NCBI RefSeq assembly: GCF_014084125.1
Contig: NZ_CP048405.1
Span: forward strand, 5,580,001 to 5,644,000
Length of the DNA: 64,000 nt
DNA from: Streptacidiphilus sp. PB12-B1b
Lineage (GTDB): Bacteria > Actinomycetota > Actinomycetes > Streptomycetales > Streptomycetaceae
Direction: 5' to 3'
In this document: positions 32,403-41,551 of the stretch, piece after piece
How the letters are laid out: every line of letters begins with the position of its first letter
How positions within the stretch are numbered: the stretch's first letter is position 1
The notes under the pieces: generated by a model
Databases searched by the model: none
Told to the model about the DNA's origin: nothing
The model's input: the letters and a program-made list of their open reading frames with translations, nothing else
Translations under genes and position numbers: made by a program

Positions 32403-35126
32403 ATGCGGCGCGACACGCCATGCCAGGCTCTGGTCGGGCGACAGCGGGAGACGGAGCTGTTGGAGGCAGCCCTGGAGCGGGCCGCGGGCAGCGAGGGCGG
32501 CGGCTCGGCCGCTCTGCTGCGTGGCGAGGCCGGCATCGGCAAGAGCGCGCTACTGGAGTGGGTCGCTCACCGGGCGCGCGAGCGCGGCTTCTGTGTGCTG
32601 CGGGTGGTCGGCGTCGAGGCGGAGCGGGAGCTGTCCTTCGGCGCCCTGCACCAAGCCGCCTGGCCGTTGCTGCAGCACTCCCGTGCCTTGTCCTCCCATC
32701 ATCGGGATGCGCTGGAGGGCGCGCTCGGCGGCCGGACGGAGACCCCGCCGGGGGGCTTCGCGGTCGGGGCGTCCGCGCTCGCGCTGCTCGCCGAGGCGGC
32801 GCAGCACAGCCCGCTGCTGCTGGTCCTCGACGACCTGCACTGGATCGACTCGTCGAGCGCGACCGTGTTCGCCTTCCTGCGGCGGCGCTGCGCGGAGCTG
32901 CCGCTGGTGATCCTGGGGGCGAGCCGCCCGGACGCCGCTGCAGTCGAGGCGTGGCCCACGGAGCCGCTCGAGATAGGGGCGCTGTCCGGCCCGGACGCGG
33001 CCTCACTGCTGCGGCAGTGCTACCCGGAGCTGGCCGCCGGCACGGCAGGCCGGCTCCTCGAGGAGGCGGCGGGCAACCCGCTGGCGCTGGTGGAGCTGCC
33101 GCGGCAGCTGCGGGTCGCGCAGCAGCGGGGTGTCGCTCCGCTGCCCGACCGCCTGCCGCTGGGGAGGCGCTTGGAGCGCATGTTCGCCGAGCGTCTGGGG
33201 GCGTTGTCCCCTGCGGCCGACCGCGTTCTCCTGCTGGCGGCGCTTGCCACGGGCACGGAGTGCGGAAGCGGAGCGCTGGTGTGCGCGATGGCGGGGAAAG
33301 ACGGGGGAGAAGCACTGGAGCGGATCGAAGCCGGCGGACTCGCCCGGCTCGATCCGGTCGGGCGGCTGGTCTTCCGGCACCCGCTGGTACGTACGGCCGT
33401 GATCTCCAACGCGTCGGAGTCCGCGCAACGCGAGGCCCACCGCATCCTCGCCGCGTTCCTCCCGCCCGACGACCCCCGGCGGCTGGTCCACGAGGCATCG
33501 GCGGCGCTGGTCCCGGACGAAGCTCTGGCGGCCCGCCTGCAGGCGGCGGGCAGCCGGCTCGCCCGGCGCGGCGGCGACGCGGAAGGGGCGCTGCTGCTCA
33601 ACCGGGCGGCCGCACTCAGCGCCGACCCCGCCGAGCGGGCCCGCAGGCTCACCTGGGCCGCAGTGATGGCGGCCCGTGGCGGGCAGCTGCGCCACACCGC
33701 CGCCCTGGTGCAGGAGTTGAAGCGCGGCTCGGTGCCGTCGGACATTGCCCCGCTGTTCGCCTACGCGGTGGTGTACGTCGACCAGAGCCACCTGATCGAC
33801 TTCGAGTCCTCCTCCGCCCTGCTGCCCGCCGCCCTGGACGCCCTCACCGCCCCGGGCGCCGAGTCCTTCGGCGGGCTGGCCGAGCAGGTCTACTTCAAAC
33901 TGTTGCTCGCCGCGACCTGCACGGACGACCCCAGAGCGTGGGAGGCCCTGGAAAGGCACCGGGGAAGCGTTTCCGAGGCGGGCCGACTCTGCCTCCGGGC
34001 CTGGACCGATCCGGCGCGGGGCGTGGCCGAGGAACTGCGGGAGGTGGTCGACGCAATGAACGCGGAGCAGGAGGCGGGGGCGGCCTGGCTCCTGTTGTGG
34101 ACCGCTTCGGCGGTCGACAGTGCCGACGGTGACCTGTGGCGGCGCTTCACCGGGCTGCACGTCTATGCGACGCAGGGCTCCGTGGCGAAGGCCAAGTGCT
34201 ACCAGGACTATCTGCGGGGCCGCTGGGACCTGGCCCCCGTCTGCCTGCGCGAGGCCGAGGCGGCGGAGGAGCTCGGCTACCACTGCAACGCGTTGATCTT
34301 CCGGCACTACTACGCCCACTTCCTGGCCGGCCGCGGCGACGAGGCAGGGCTTCGGGAGATCGAACGGCTCATCAGACCGACGGCTGCTCGCGCCCGGATG
34401 GGTTTCGTGCTGGACCGGTTGACCCATCTGCAGGGCCTGGTGGCGCTGGCCTACGGTCGCTACGAGCAGGCATACGCACATTTCGCCGGGATAGCCCCGC
34501 CCGGACGGCTGCCCAAGAGCCTGCCCTGGCTGCCCACCCTTGCCTTCGACCTCGTGGACGCCGCCGTGCACACCGGCCGACGCGACGAGGCACTGGCGCA
34601 CATCTCGGCCGGGCATGCGGAGCGGGCCGCGGAGATATCCGGACGCCAGGCCTTCCTGCTGGCCGCGGCAGCCGCCCTGGCCGCGGACGACGACGAGGCC
34701 GACGCGGCCTACCGCACGGCGTACGCCGTGCCGGGATGCGAGCGATGGGTCTTCGAACTCGCCCGCCTGCAACTGGCACACGGCTCGTGGCTGCGCCGCC
34801 GCCACCGCGCCGAGGCCCGGGAACTCCTGCGCGTGGCACAGCACGCCTTCCGCAGGCTCCAGGCCGATCCCTGGGTGAAGCGCACCGAGGAGGAGCTCCG
34901 GGCCGCAGGCGACACGCCGGCAGCGGTGCGGAGCATCTCGGTCGCAGAGCTGACCGGCCAGGAACTGCGCATCGCCCGGCTCGCGGCGACGGGTCTGAGC
35001 AACAGGGAGATCGGGGAGGTGCTCAGTCTGTCGCCGCGCACGGTCGGGTCGCACCTCTACAAGATCTTTCCCAAGCTCGGCATCACCTCCCGGGCAGCGC
35101 TCGCCCATGCCCTCGCCACCCGCTGA
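32403..35126 (+). CDS. LAL-type LuxR-family ATPase regulator, first of a tandem pair
   Basis: This is a large regulator of about 907 residues. The N-terminal AAA/NACHT-like ATPase has Walker A GEAGIGKS (residues 41-48) and Walker B LLLVLDDLHWIDSS (D143/D144). A helical repeat-rich middle region follows, then a C-terminal LuxR helix-turn-helix (about 842-905, LTGQELRIARLAATGLSNRE and LSPRTVGSHLYKIFPKLG). LAL proteins are pathway-specific activators of secondary metabolism or carbon use. ATG 32403 is preferred; the in-frame extension to 32256 is low-complexity. No biosynthetic genes adjoin it. Confidence 0.9.
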   Translation: MRRDTPCQALVGRQRETELLEAALERAAGSEGGGSAALLRGEAGIGKSALLEWVAHRARERGFCVLRVVGVEAERELSFGALHQAAWPLLQHSRALSSHHRDALEGALGGRTETPPGGFAVGASALALLAEAAQHSPLLLVLDDLHWIDSSSATVFAFLRRRCAELPLVILGASRPDAAAVEAWPTEPLEIGALSGPDAASLLRQCYPELAAGTAGRLLEEAAGNPLALVELPRQLRVAQQRGVAPLPDRLPLGRRLERMFAERLGALSPAADRVLLLAALATGTECGSGALVCAMAGKDGGEALERIEAGGLARLDPVGRLVFRHPLVRTAVISNASESAQREAHRILAAFLPPDDPRRLVHEASAALVPDEALAARLQAAGSRLARRGGDAEGALLLNRAAALSADPAERARRLTWAAVMAARGGQLRHTAALVQELKRGSVPSDIAPLFAYAVVYVDQSHLIDFESSSALLPAALDALTAPGAESFGGLAEQVYFKLLLAATCTDDPRAWEALERHRGSVSEAGRLCLRAWTDPARGVAEELREVVDAMNAEQEAGAAWLLLWTASAVDSADGDLWRRFTGLHVYATQGSVAKAKCYQDYLRGRWDLAPVCLREAEAAEELGYHCNALIFRHYYAHFLAGRGDEAGLREIERLIRPTAARARMGFVLDRLTHLQGLVALAYGRYEQAYAHFAGIAPPGRLPKSLPWLPTLAFDLVDAAVHTGRRDEALAHISAGHAERAAEISGRQAFLLAAAAALAADDDEADAAYRTAYAVPGCERWVFELARLQLAHGSWLRRRHRAEARELLRVAQHAFRRLQADPWVKRTEEELRAAGDTPAAVRSISVAELTGQELRIARLAATGLSNREIGEVLSLSPRTVGSHLYKIFPKLGITSRAALAHALATR

Positions 35127-35430
35127 GACCCGACTCGGAGACCGCCGTCGTCGCCTGCGCCGACCGGGCACAGCCGGTCCGACACGAGGCTGCCCTCCAA
35201 CTGCCCTCCGTCCAGCGGTTCGTCACCGCCTTCCGGGGCCGACGGTGCGCACCAGGAGCACCGTCGGCGTTCCGAACGCTGGAATGTCAAAAGAAGCGCA
35301 GGTGAGAGCCCTGTGCATCGAGCGCGGGCTCGTCCTGGACAGCCGGTAGGCTACCGATACGTGGTGGGCATGGAGCAGGCCGGACGCCATGGTGAAGCAG
35401 GCCTATCGGCCGCGACAGGTTGGGAGTCCG

Positions 35431-38325
35431 ATGATGCAGGGAGCCGCTGTCGCCGCGCCTGCTGCGGGCCCCGGCGGGTCTGCCCGAGCCGGCTCCGGGC
35501 CGGGTGGCGCGCCGCTGATCGGTCGGGAGGCGGAGGTCGGACGCATTCTGGAGTGCGTCGAGGCCGGTCGCGACCGGCCCCGGTTCCTCCTTGTGCTGGG
35601 CGAGGCCGGTAGCGGCAGGACCGAGCTGCTGAACATCGCGACGGAGCGGGCGAGCCGATCCGGTACGCGCGTCTTGGCTGCCCAGGGTTGTGAGACGGAG
35701 ATGCGGCAGTCGTTCGCGGCGCTGCATCAGCTGCTGCTTCCACTGCTGGGCGATCTCGCGGGGCTGCCGGAGCATCAGCGTGATGCACTCCGCAAAGCCT
35801 TCGGGGTCGTACCGGCCACGGGGCCGGCTGAGCCCATGGTGTTCCGTGTCGCCGTCCTGACGCTGCTCGGGCTGGCCGCGCAGGCAGGCCCGGTCCTGCT
35901 GGCCGTCGACGACATCCAGAGCTGCGATCGGGACTCCCTGGATGTCCTCTTCTTCGTGACCCGGCGCCTCACCAGCGAGTCCGTGACGGTGCTGCTCGCG
36001 GGGCGCGGTGAAGTCCCGCCGCCGGGCGTCTCCGCCGAGCTCGAGGTGCTGCTGCTCGGTCCGCTGGCACCCAGGGCAGCGGCCCAGCTGCTGGACGCGC
36101 AGCCGGGTGCGCCCACCGGAGGCGCCCGGCTGGAGCTGCTCCAGCAGGCGGAGGGCAATCCGCTGGCGATCATCGAACTGTGCCGGGCTCTGCGCAGTGG
36201 TGGCGCGCACGCGCTGAGGAACGACGGCACGCCGCAGACCTCGCGCATTCAGCAGATGTTCGCCGCCCAGCTGGGCGCACTGCCTGCGGCGACGCGGCGC
36301 GCACTGCTCTATTCGGCCGCCGCGTCGACGCACGAGGAACTCACGACACTCATGGCCGCTCTGGGGGCCGGGAGCGAACTGTCCGTGTGGGCACCGGCGG
36401 AGGCGGCGGGCCTGATCACCGTCGCCGACGGACGCGTGGTCTTCCGGCATCCGCTGATCCGCACCGCTGCCTTCCATCGCGAACCCGTGCAAGCCAGACA
36501 GCAGGCACACCAGGACCTGGCAGCTGTGCTCGGAGACCAACCCTCTCGTCAGGCCTGGCACCTGGCCGGTGCGGCGATCGGCCCGGACGAGTCGGTTGCC
36601 GCGGCCCTGGAGGCCACCGCCCTCCTGGCCCAGCGCCGAGGAGGGCTCTACGCCACTGCCAAGGCCTTGGAGCAGGCCGCGCGCTTCAGCCCCCTGGACC
36701 GTGACCGGGCGCGCCGCCTCGCGAAGGCCCTGACCGCCGCGAACGACTTCGGCGACCCGGCCTGGGTCCGTGAGCTGTACGCCGGCTTCGCCGCCGTGAA
36801 CCGCGACCCGGAACTGCTGGCCGTCGCCCTCTGTGCCACCAGTTGGGCGCTGTCGTTGTTCTCGTTCCAGCGTGAGGCATTCTCCCTGCTGTTCGACGCG
36901 TGGGAGCGCAACCCCCCGCTCGACAGGACCACCGCCACCGCCATGGTCACGATCGCCGGCGGCATCGCCCACCAGTCCGGGCTCGAGCAGCACCTGCGCG
37001 TCCTGCCGGGGATGCTCGACCGGGTCACCCGGACCAACCGGGCCGGGGAGCTCGGCCCCGGGACCACGGAACCGCACTACCCCCACCTCACCCGCGACGA
37101 CATCGCCACCGCCGTCCTGGGCGTCGTACGGGCCACCAGCGACCCGGCGGCCCACGCCACCCGCTTGTCGGAGACCCTGGCCTCGCTGCCGCGACCATCC
37201 GATCCGCACGATTCGGCAACCGTGCACCGGATGGTCGCGGTCGGCACGATCGCCTACTACGCGGACGAGTCCGATGTGTGCGTGGACCTGTTTCGGCAGG
37301 TGTTCGTGCCGCTGCGGGCGGCGGGGGCGATGGGCCCGGTCGCGCATCTGCTCGCCGTGCAGGTGGACGTGCTGCTGGCCACCGGACGATGGACGGAGGC
37401 TCAGGAACTGATCGAGGAGGCGCAGGCCCTCGCGGCGGTCCACAGGCTGACGTATGCCGAGCTGGATCTCGACGCCCTCCGCGTGACCCTGCACGCGCTG
37501 CGCGGGGACGGCGAGCCGGGGGCCGGCCTCATCGGACCGGGTCGGCACTTCGTCAGCCTCGACGAGAACCGCGCCACGCTCGCCCGGATGCTACGGGCCC
37601 GGGGGCTCGCAGCCCTGGCCCTGGGGGACCACGAGAGCGGCTTCCGCCACCTGAGATCCCTGTTCGCGGACGACGGCACCCCGGTGCACAACTTCCTGTC
37701 CAGCCGTTCCATCGCCGTCCTTGCCGCCGCCGCCCAGAGGCTCGGTCGGCAGAGCGAGGCAGCACAGGTCCTGGCGGCGGTACGACAGGCCGAGGGCCGC
37801 AGGCCGACCACCCGGATGACGCTGTTGATGCACCACGCGGCGGCCCTGGTCGACCAGGATGCCGACACGGAACAGCATTTCCGCCTCGCTGTAGTCGATC
37901 CGGGAGCGGAGCAGTGGCCGATGGAACGCGCACTGGCCCGGATGAGCTATGCGGTCTGGCTGCGCAGGAAGCGGCGACCTCTCGAAGCGCGCGAGCAACT
38001 GGCGACTGTCATCGAGGCCGCGACCCGGCTCGGCGCGACCCGACTCGCCGCCGAGGCCGGCGCTGAACTGCGCGCGAGCGGCGCGGCCACCGTTGTCGAG
38101 GTCACCGCCCCGCTCGCGCAGCTGACCGCTCAGCAGCAGCAGATCGTCGAGCTGGCCGCGAGCGGTCTCTCGAATCGCGAGATCGGAGAACTGCTGTTCC
38201 TGTCCCCCCGTACCATTGGCACGCACCTGTACAACGTCTATCCCAAGCTCGGGATCAGCAGTCGCCGTCAGTTGCGGGACGTGATCGAGAGGCGCCCGCG
38301 ATGGGAAGGGACAAGCGAGGAATGA
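35431..38325 (+). CDS. LAL-type LuxR-family regulator with a non-canonical P-loop, second of the pair
   Basis: This protein of about 964 residues has the same layout as its neighbour. The Walker A is GEAGSGRT (57-64): the invariant lysine is arginine (R63). Walker B is VLLAVDDIQSCDRDS. The LuxR helix-turn-helix is at the C-terminus (LTAQQQQIVELAASGLSNRE and LSPRTIGTHLYNVYPKLG). The start is ATG 35431 with GGGAG before it; ATG 35389 is the alternative. Loss of the P-loop lysine suggests weak or absent ATP hydrolysis. The 304-bp gap before it holds no gene. Confidence 0.88.
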   Translation: MMQGAAVAAPAAGPGGSARAGSGPGGAPLIGREAEVGRILECVEAGRDRPRFLLVLGEAGSGRTELLNIATERASRSGTRVLAAQGCETEMRQSFAALHQLLLPLLGDLAGLPEHQRDALRKAFGVVPATGPAEPMVFRVAVLTLLGLAAQAGPVLLAVDDIQSCDRDSLDVLFFVTRRLTSESVTVLLAGRGEVPPPGVSAELEVLLLGPLAPRAAAQLLDAQPGAPTGGARLELLQQAEGNPLAIIELCRALRSGGAHALRNDGTPQTSRIQQMFAAQLGALPAATRRALLYSAAASTHEELTTLMAALGAGSELSVWAPAEAAGLITVADGRVVFRHPLIRTAAFHREPVQARQQAHQDLAAVLGDQPSRQAWHLAGAAIGPDESVAAALEATALLAQRRGGLYATAKALEQAARFSPLDRDRARRLAKALTAANDFGDPAWVRELYAGFAAVNRDPELLAVALCATSWALSLFSFQREAFSLLFDAWERNPPLDRTTATAMVTIAGGIAHQSGLEQHLRVLPGMLDRVTRTNRAGELGPGTTEPHYPHLTRDDIATAVLGVVRATSDPAAHATRLSETLASLPRPSDPHDSATVHRMVAVGTIAYYADESDVCVDLFRQVFVPLRAAGAMGPVAHLLAVQVDVLLATGRWTEAQELIEEAQALAAVHRLTYAELDLDALRVTLHALRGDGEPGAGLIGPGRHFVSLDENRATLARMLRARGLAALALGDHESGFRHLRSLFADDGTPVHNFLSSRSIAVLAAAAQRLGRQSEAAQVLAAVRQAEGRRPTTRMTLLMHHAAALVDQDADTEQHFRLAVVDPGAEQWPMERALARMSYAVWLRRKRRPLEAREQLATVIEAATRLGATRLAAEAGAELRASGAATVVEVTAPLAQLTAQQQQIVELAASGLSNREIGELLFLSPRTIGTHLYNVYPKLGISSRRQLRDVIERRPRWEGTSEE

Positions 38326-38515
38326 GCGGGACGCCGCCGGATCCCTGCTGACTGCAGAGGCGCTGCACGGGTACTGGGGCACAGTGCACGATTTCGCGTC
38401 ACTGTCCGCGGTGCGGGACAGCCACCCGCCCGGACCGCCGCGCGGCAGGGGGGCCACCTTCCTGTGAAGGATGCTCGCCTGAGCGCACCGCGACCACGGG
38501 GGCTGGCATGCGGAC

Positions 38516-38549
38516 CAGTCGACTGACGTATGCAGATCAGTCGACTGAC
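38516..38549. promoter_or_regulatory. two palindromic operator sites upstream of the AraC gene
   Basis: CAGTCGACTG occurs at 38516-38525 and again at 38538-38547; each is a perfect 10-bp palindrome (the second extends to TCAGTCGACTGA). Their spacing of 22 bp is about two helical turns, placing both on the same DNA face. They end 68 bp before the GTG start of the AraC-type regulator and are candidates for its own or a LAL protein's binding sites. Confidence 0.6.
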
Positions 38550-38616
38550 TCACGCGTCAGCCACGGGCTTACGGCAGGCTGGATTGCAGGCAGATCCAAC
38601 GTCCAGGGAGGCGCCT

Positions 38617-39564
38617 GTGCCCACTGTCCTCTCCACAGCGCCGCTGTCCGCCACCGACCGGGCGGAGATCTGGCACGAAGCGGTTTCCGGCACCTTTGTG
38701 CCCATGGAGGTGAACCTGCTCGAGAGGGAGCCCTCGCCCGGAACGATCGTCAGCAGTCGACTCGGCTCCCTGCAGATCTCCCGCGTCCAGGCCGGACCAC
38801 AAGTGGTGACGCGCAACAAGCACCATATCTCCCGGGCAGACAGCGAGTCCCTTATCGTCAGCCTTCAGCAGCGGGGCACCGCAATAAAGGAGCAGGACGG
38901 GCGGGAAACCCTGATCAAGCCGGGTGAATTCTCCATCAGTGATTCGTCCCGGCTGTTCCGGAAGAAACTCGAAGGAGAGTTCACTTTCACCTCCTTTCAT
39001 TTCCCTCGTGAAGACCTCCACGTTCGGGACGAGGACCTGCAGGCGCTGACCGCCACCACCTTCACCAGCGAGCAGGGCAGCGCCGCGCTGGTGGCCACCT
39101 ACCTTGCGCGCATGGCGCGCGAAGTCGAGTGCTTCGACGACGCCGTCGGCCGTCGACTCGCCGCTACCGCGCTGGATCTGATGGTGCTCCTCATCGACGA
39201 GCGGCGCGGCCGCTTCGCTTCCGAGGGCCCACAGGTTGCCGCAGCCACACTCGAGCGCGTGAAGGATTACATCATGCGCAACCTCGACGACCCCGACCTG
39301 TCACCATCCAGGATCGCCGAGGCGCACTTCATGTCTGTGCGCTACTTGCACAAGCTGTTCCAGTGCGATGACACGACGGTGAGCGCGTGGATTCGGATGC
39401 AGCGACTGGAGCGGTGCCGCCGGGAACTGCTGCGTCCCATGGGCAGGGAGCGGGGGGTGGCGGCCATCGCCCACCGCTGGGGTTTCGCAAGCCACAGCCA
39501 TTTCAGCCGGGCCTTTCGCGCGGCCTACGGCACCACGCCCAGTGAATGGCGGGTCCAAGGATAG
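38617..39564 (+). CDS. AraC-family regulator with AraC-binding-like sensor domain
   Basis: This is a 315-residue regulator. The N-terminal sensor (residues about 1-190, with LSATDRAEIWHEAVSGTFVP and LIKPGEFSISDSSR) matches the AraC-binding-like domain found in ToxR/FeaR-type activators. The C-terminal double helix-turn-helix (about 215-315) has LSPSRIAEAHFMSVRYLHKL and IAHRWGFASHSHFSRAFRAA. The start at GTG 38617 is chosen for GGGAGG just upstream. It precedes and probably controls the hydrolase genes downstream, two of which share a leader sequence. Confidence 0.9.
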   Translation: MPTVLSTAPLSATDRAEIWHEAVSGTFVPMEVNLLEREPSPGTIVSSRLGSLQISRVQAGPQVVTRNKHHISRADSESLIVSLQQRGTAIKEQDGRETLIKPGEFSISDSSRLFRKKLEGEFTFTSFHFPREDLHVRDEDLQALTATTFTSEQGSAALVATYLARMAREVECFDDAVGRRLAATALDLMVLLIDERRGRFASEGPQVAAATLERVKDYIMRNLDDPDLSPSRIAEAHFMSVRYLHKLFQCDDTTVSAWIRMQRLERCRRELLRPMGRERGVAAIAHRWGFASHSHFSRAFRAAYGTTPSEWRVQG

Positions 39565-39631
39565 GGCGGAGCGCAGTTCGGGAACACCCGCGGTGCACCC
39601 GGGGACAAGTAACCGGTGGCTTCCGCCCATA

Positions 39632-39682
39632 GCGTGGTGGTGAGGAGAATTCCCACGACGCAAGGAATCGCAGATGTCCGAC
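39632..39682 (+). promoter_or_regulatory. promoter/leader copy 1, duplicated at 41501-41550
   Basis: From CATAGCGTGGTGG through AGGAG, CAAGGA and CAGATGTCCGAC this leader is very similar to the one before the hydrolase at 41542. TAGCGT resembles a -10 element. Its ATG (39674) opens an 18-codon frame whose TGA (39728-39730) overlaps the TTG start (39727) of the hydrolase, so the peptide may be a leader or a frame-shifted former N-terminus. Confidence 0.55.
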
Positions 39683-39726
39683 CCGACAACTCACGTCCCG
39701 CCCTTTCCCGGGGGCGGGGAACGGCC

Positions 39727-40449
39727 TTGAACGGCAGCTCCTGCCCCACTGTCGTCCTGGTGCACGGCGGCTTCACCGATGCCGGCAGCTGGGCCCGTGT
39801 CATCACCGAACTCCGGAAGCACGACATTCCGGTGTACGCGCCACCCAATCCGTTGCGAGGACTCGCGGCGGATTCGGCGTACATCGCGTCGGTCGCGGAA
39901 CGGATCCGGGGTCCGGTGATCCTGGTCGGGCACGCGTACGGCGGCGCGGTCATCAGCGTTGCCGGCATGGCGGACAACGTGGTCGCCCTGGTCTATGTCG
40001 CCGCCTTCATCCCCGATGAAGGGGAAAGCGTCGCCGAACTGCAGGGGCGCTTCCGGGACTCGCTGCTGGCCGCGCACCTGTCTGCCGCGCCCCGTCCGAT
40101 TGACGGCTCCGAACCGGGCACCGACTTCTCCATACGTCCGGACGCCTTCCGGGCGGTGTTCGCTGCCGACCTGCCCCAGCAGGTCACCGCAGTCCTCGCC
40201 GTTGCCCAGCGCCCTGTGGCCGAAGCGGCCCTGGCGGAGAAAGCCACCGCACCCGCATGGCGGTGCAAGCCGTCCTGGGCCCTGATCGCGGGCGCCGACC
40301 AGGTCATCAATCCTGAAGTCGAGCGATTCGGGGCCGACCGTGCGGCCTCCGCCACGGTCGAGGCCGACGGCGCCTCCCACGCGGTCGCGCTGTCCCGGCC
40401 GGCAGTGGTCGCCGCCCTCATCCGCGACGCAGTGGACGAAATCAGCTGA
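39727..40449 (+). CDS. alpha/beta hydrolase paralogue 1, catalytic serine replaced by alanine
   Basis: The protein has about 240 residues if it starts at TTG 39727, the length of paralogue 3; GTG 39616 is another in-frame start. The fold is clear: PTVVLVHGGFTDAGSWARVI, LVGHAYGGAVIS, ALIAGADQVINPEVERFG. The nucleophile elbow is GHAYGG, with A70 (GCG) where the paralogues have serine, while D191 and H218 remain. It is therefore probably not a classical hydrolase; a binding or regulatory role, or a recently inactivated gene, are possible. It is 50 bp upstream of paralogue 2 on the same strand. Confidence 0.8.
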   Translation: MNGSSCPTVVLVHGGFTDAGSWARVITELRKHDIPVYAPPNPLRGLAADSAYIASVAERIRGPVILVGHAYGGAVISVAGMADNVVALVYVAAFIPDEGESVAELQGRFRDSLLAAHLSAAPRPIDGSEPGTDFSIRPDAFRAVFAADLPQQVTAVLAVAQRPVAEAALAEKATAPAWRCKPSWALIAGADQVINPEVERFGADRAASATVEADGASHAVALSRPAVVAALIRDAVDEIS

Positions 40450-40499
40450 CAGACCACATCCACGTCCAACACCGTTCAACCGAAGGAGAACGCACCATC

Positions 40500-41342
40500 A
40501 TGAGTTCCGACATCTCCCGCCGCACCGTCACCACGACGCTCCTGGCCGGAGCGGCCACGCTGGGGACCAGCCGACTGGCTGTCGCCGCCCCGCAGCCGAG
40601 CGGAGCCGCCGCTGCTCCGCATCGGCCGCGGCCCGAACCCACCGTGGTGCTCATCCACGGCGCCTTCGCCGACGCATCGAGCTGGAAGGGCGTCGTTGAA
40701 CGCCTGCAGACCCGGGGCCACCGGGTCCTGGCAGCCGCGCTCCCGCTGCGCGGCCTGGCGAGCGACGCAACGTACATCCGCAGCCTGCTGCAGAGCATTG
40801 CCGGACCCGTCGTTCTGGTCGGCCACTCCTACGGCGGTTCTGTCATCACCCAGGCCGCAGCAGGGCTGCCGCAGGTCAAGGCACTCGTCTACATCGCTGC
40901 CTTCGTTCCCGACATCGGGGAGAGCGCACTGGAACTGACCGGGAAGTTCCCCGGCTCGACCCTGGCCCAGGCCACCTCGACCCTGACCTACCCCCTGCCC
41001 GGCGGAGGAACGGGCGAGGAGCTGCTCATCAGGCAGGACCTGTTCCACCAGCAGTTCGCGGCCGGCGTCCCCACCGAGACCGCGCGGGTCATGGCCATCG
41101 GGCAGCGGCCGATCACTCTGAGCGCTCTACAGGAACCCACCAGGGCCGCCGCGTGGAAGACCATTCCCAGCTGGTACCTGGTGGCCACCGAGGACCGCAA
41201 CATCCCCCCGGCGGCCGAGCGGTGGATGGCCCAGCGAGCACGCGCCCGCACTGTCGGCGTCCGAGCACCGCAAGCCGCCTCGGTGACCGACCCGGGCGCC
41301 GTGACCAACCTCATCCTGGGCGCAGCCCGCTCCGTCCACTGA
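40500..41342 (+). CDS. Tat-exported alpha/beta hydrolase paralogue 2, catalytic histidine replaced
   Basis: This is a 280-residue protein. The N-terminal Tat signal is SRRTVTTTLLAGAATLGTSR, then a Pro/Ala linker, then the same fold as paralogues 1 and 3: VVLIHGAFADASSWKGVVE, nucleophile S110 in GHSYGG, and D232 in ATEDRNIPP. Where the catalytic histidine is expected (RAPHAAS in typical relatives, SHAVAL or SHLVML in its neighbours) it has Q258 (RAPQAAS). Loss of the general base should cripple esterase activity. ATG 40500 follows CGAAGGAG. It is probably co-transcribed with paralogue 1. Confidence 0.85.
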   Translation: MSSDISRRTVTTTLLAGAATLGTSRLAVAAPQPSGAAAAPHRPRPEPTVVLIHGAFADASSWKGVVERLQTRGHRVLAAALPLRGLASDATYIRSLLQSIAGPVVLVGHSYGGSVITQAAAGLPQVKALVYIAAFVPDIGESALELTGKFPGSTLAQATSTLTYPLPGGGTGEELLIRQDLFHQQFAAGVPTETARVMAIGQRPITLSALQEPTRAAAWKTIPSWYLVATEDRNIPPAAERWMAQRARARTVGVRAPQAASVTDPGAVTNLILGAARSVH

Positions 41343-41500
41343 GCAGCACGCCCGCCCCTTCCTCGCCGCCGGAACGGGCGGGCGCTCACGCCAGGATGCG
41401 CCGGACCAGCCGGTTCCGTGGTCCAGGCCGACGACAGGGCGCGCATGGAGAGACCAGCTGCGGTGCACGGGATGACAAAGCAGAGGTGGCGGCGGCTCAT

Positions 41501-41551
41501 AGCGTGGTGGCCAGGAGTTCCCCCTACACAAGGAGTCACAGATGTCCGACG
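41501..41551 (+). promoter_or_regulatory. promoter/leader copy 2
   Basis: CATAGCGTGGTGGCCAGGAG through AAGGAGTCACAGATGTCCGAC mirrors 39632-39682. Here the AAGGAG and ATG (41542) open the hydrolase directly. The shared bases span a -10-like TAGCGT, the leader and the first codons, so the two operons were probably duplicated with their control region. Confidence 0.6.

Noticed and set aside
32403-38325. Biosynthetic gene cluster suggested by two LAL regulators
   Set aside because: No polyketide synthase, peptide synthetase, terpene or tailoring genes occur nearby. The neighbours are regulators and hydrolases.
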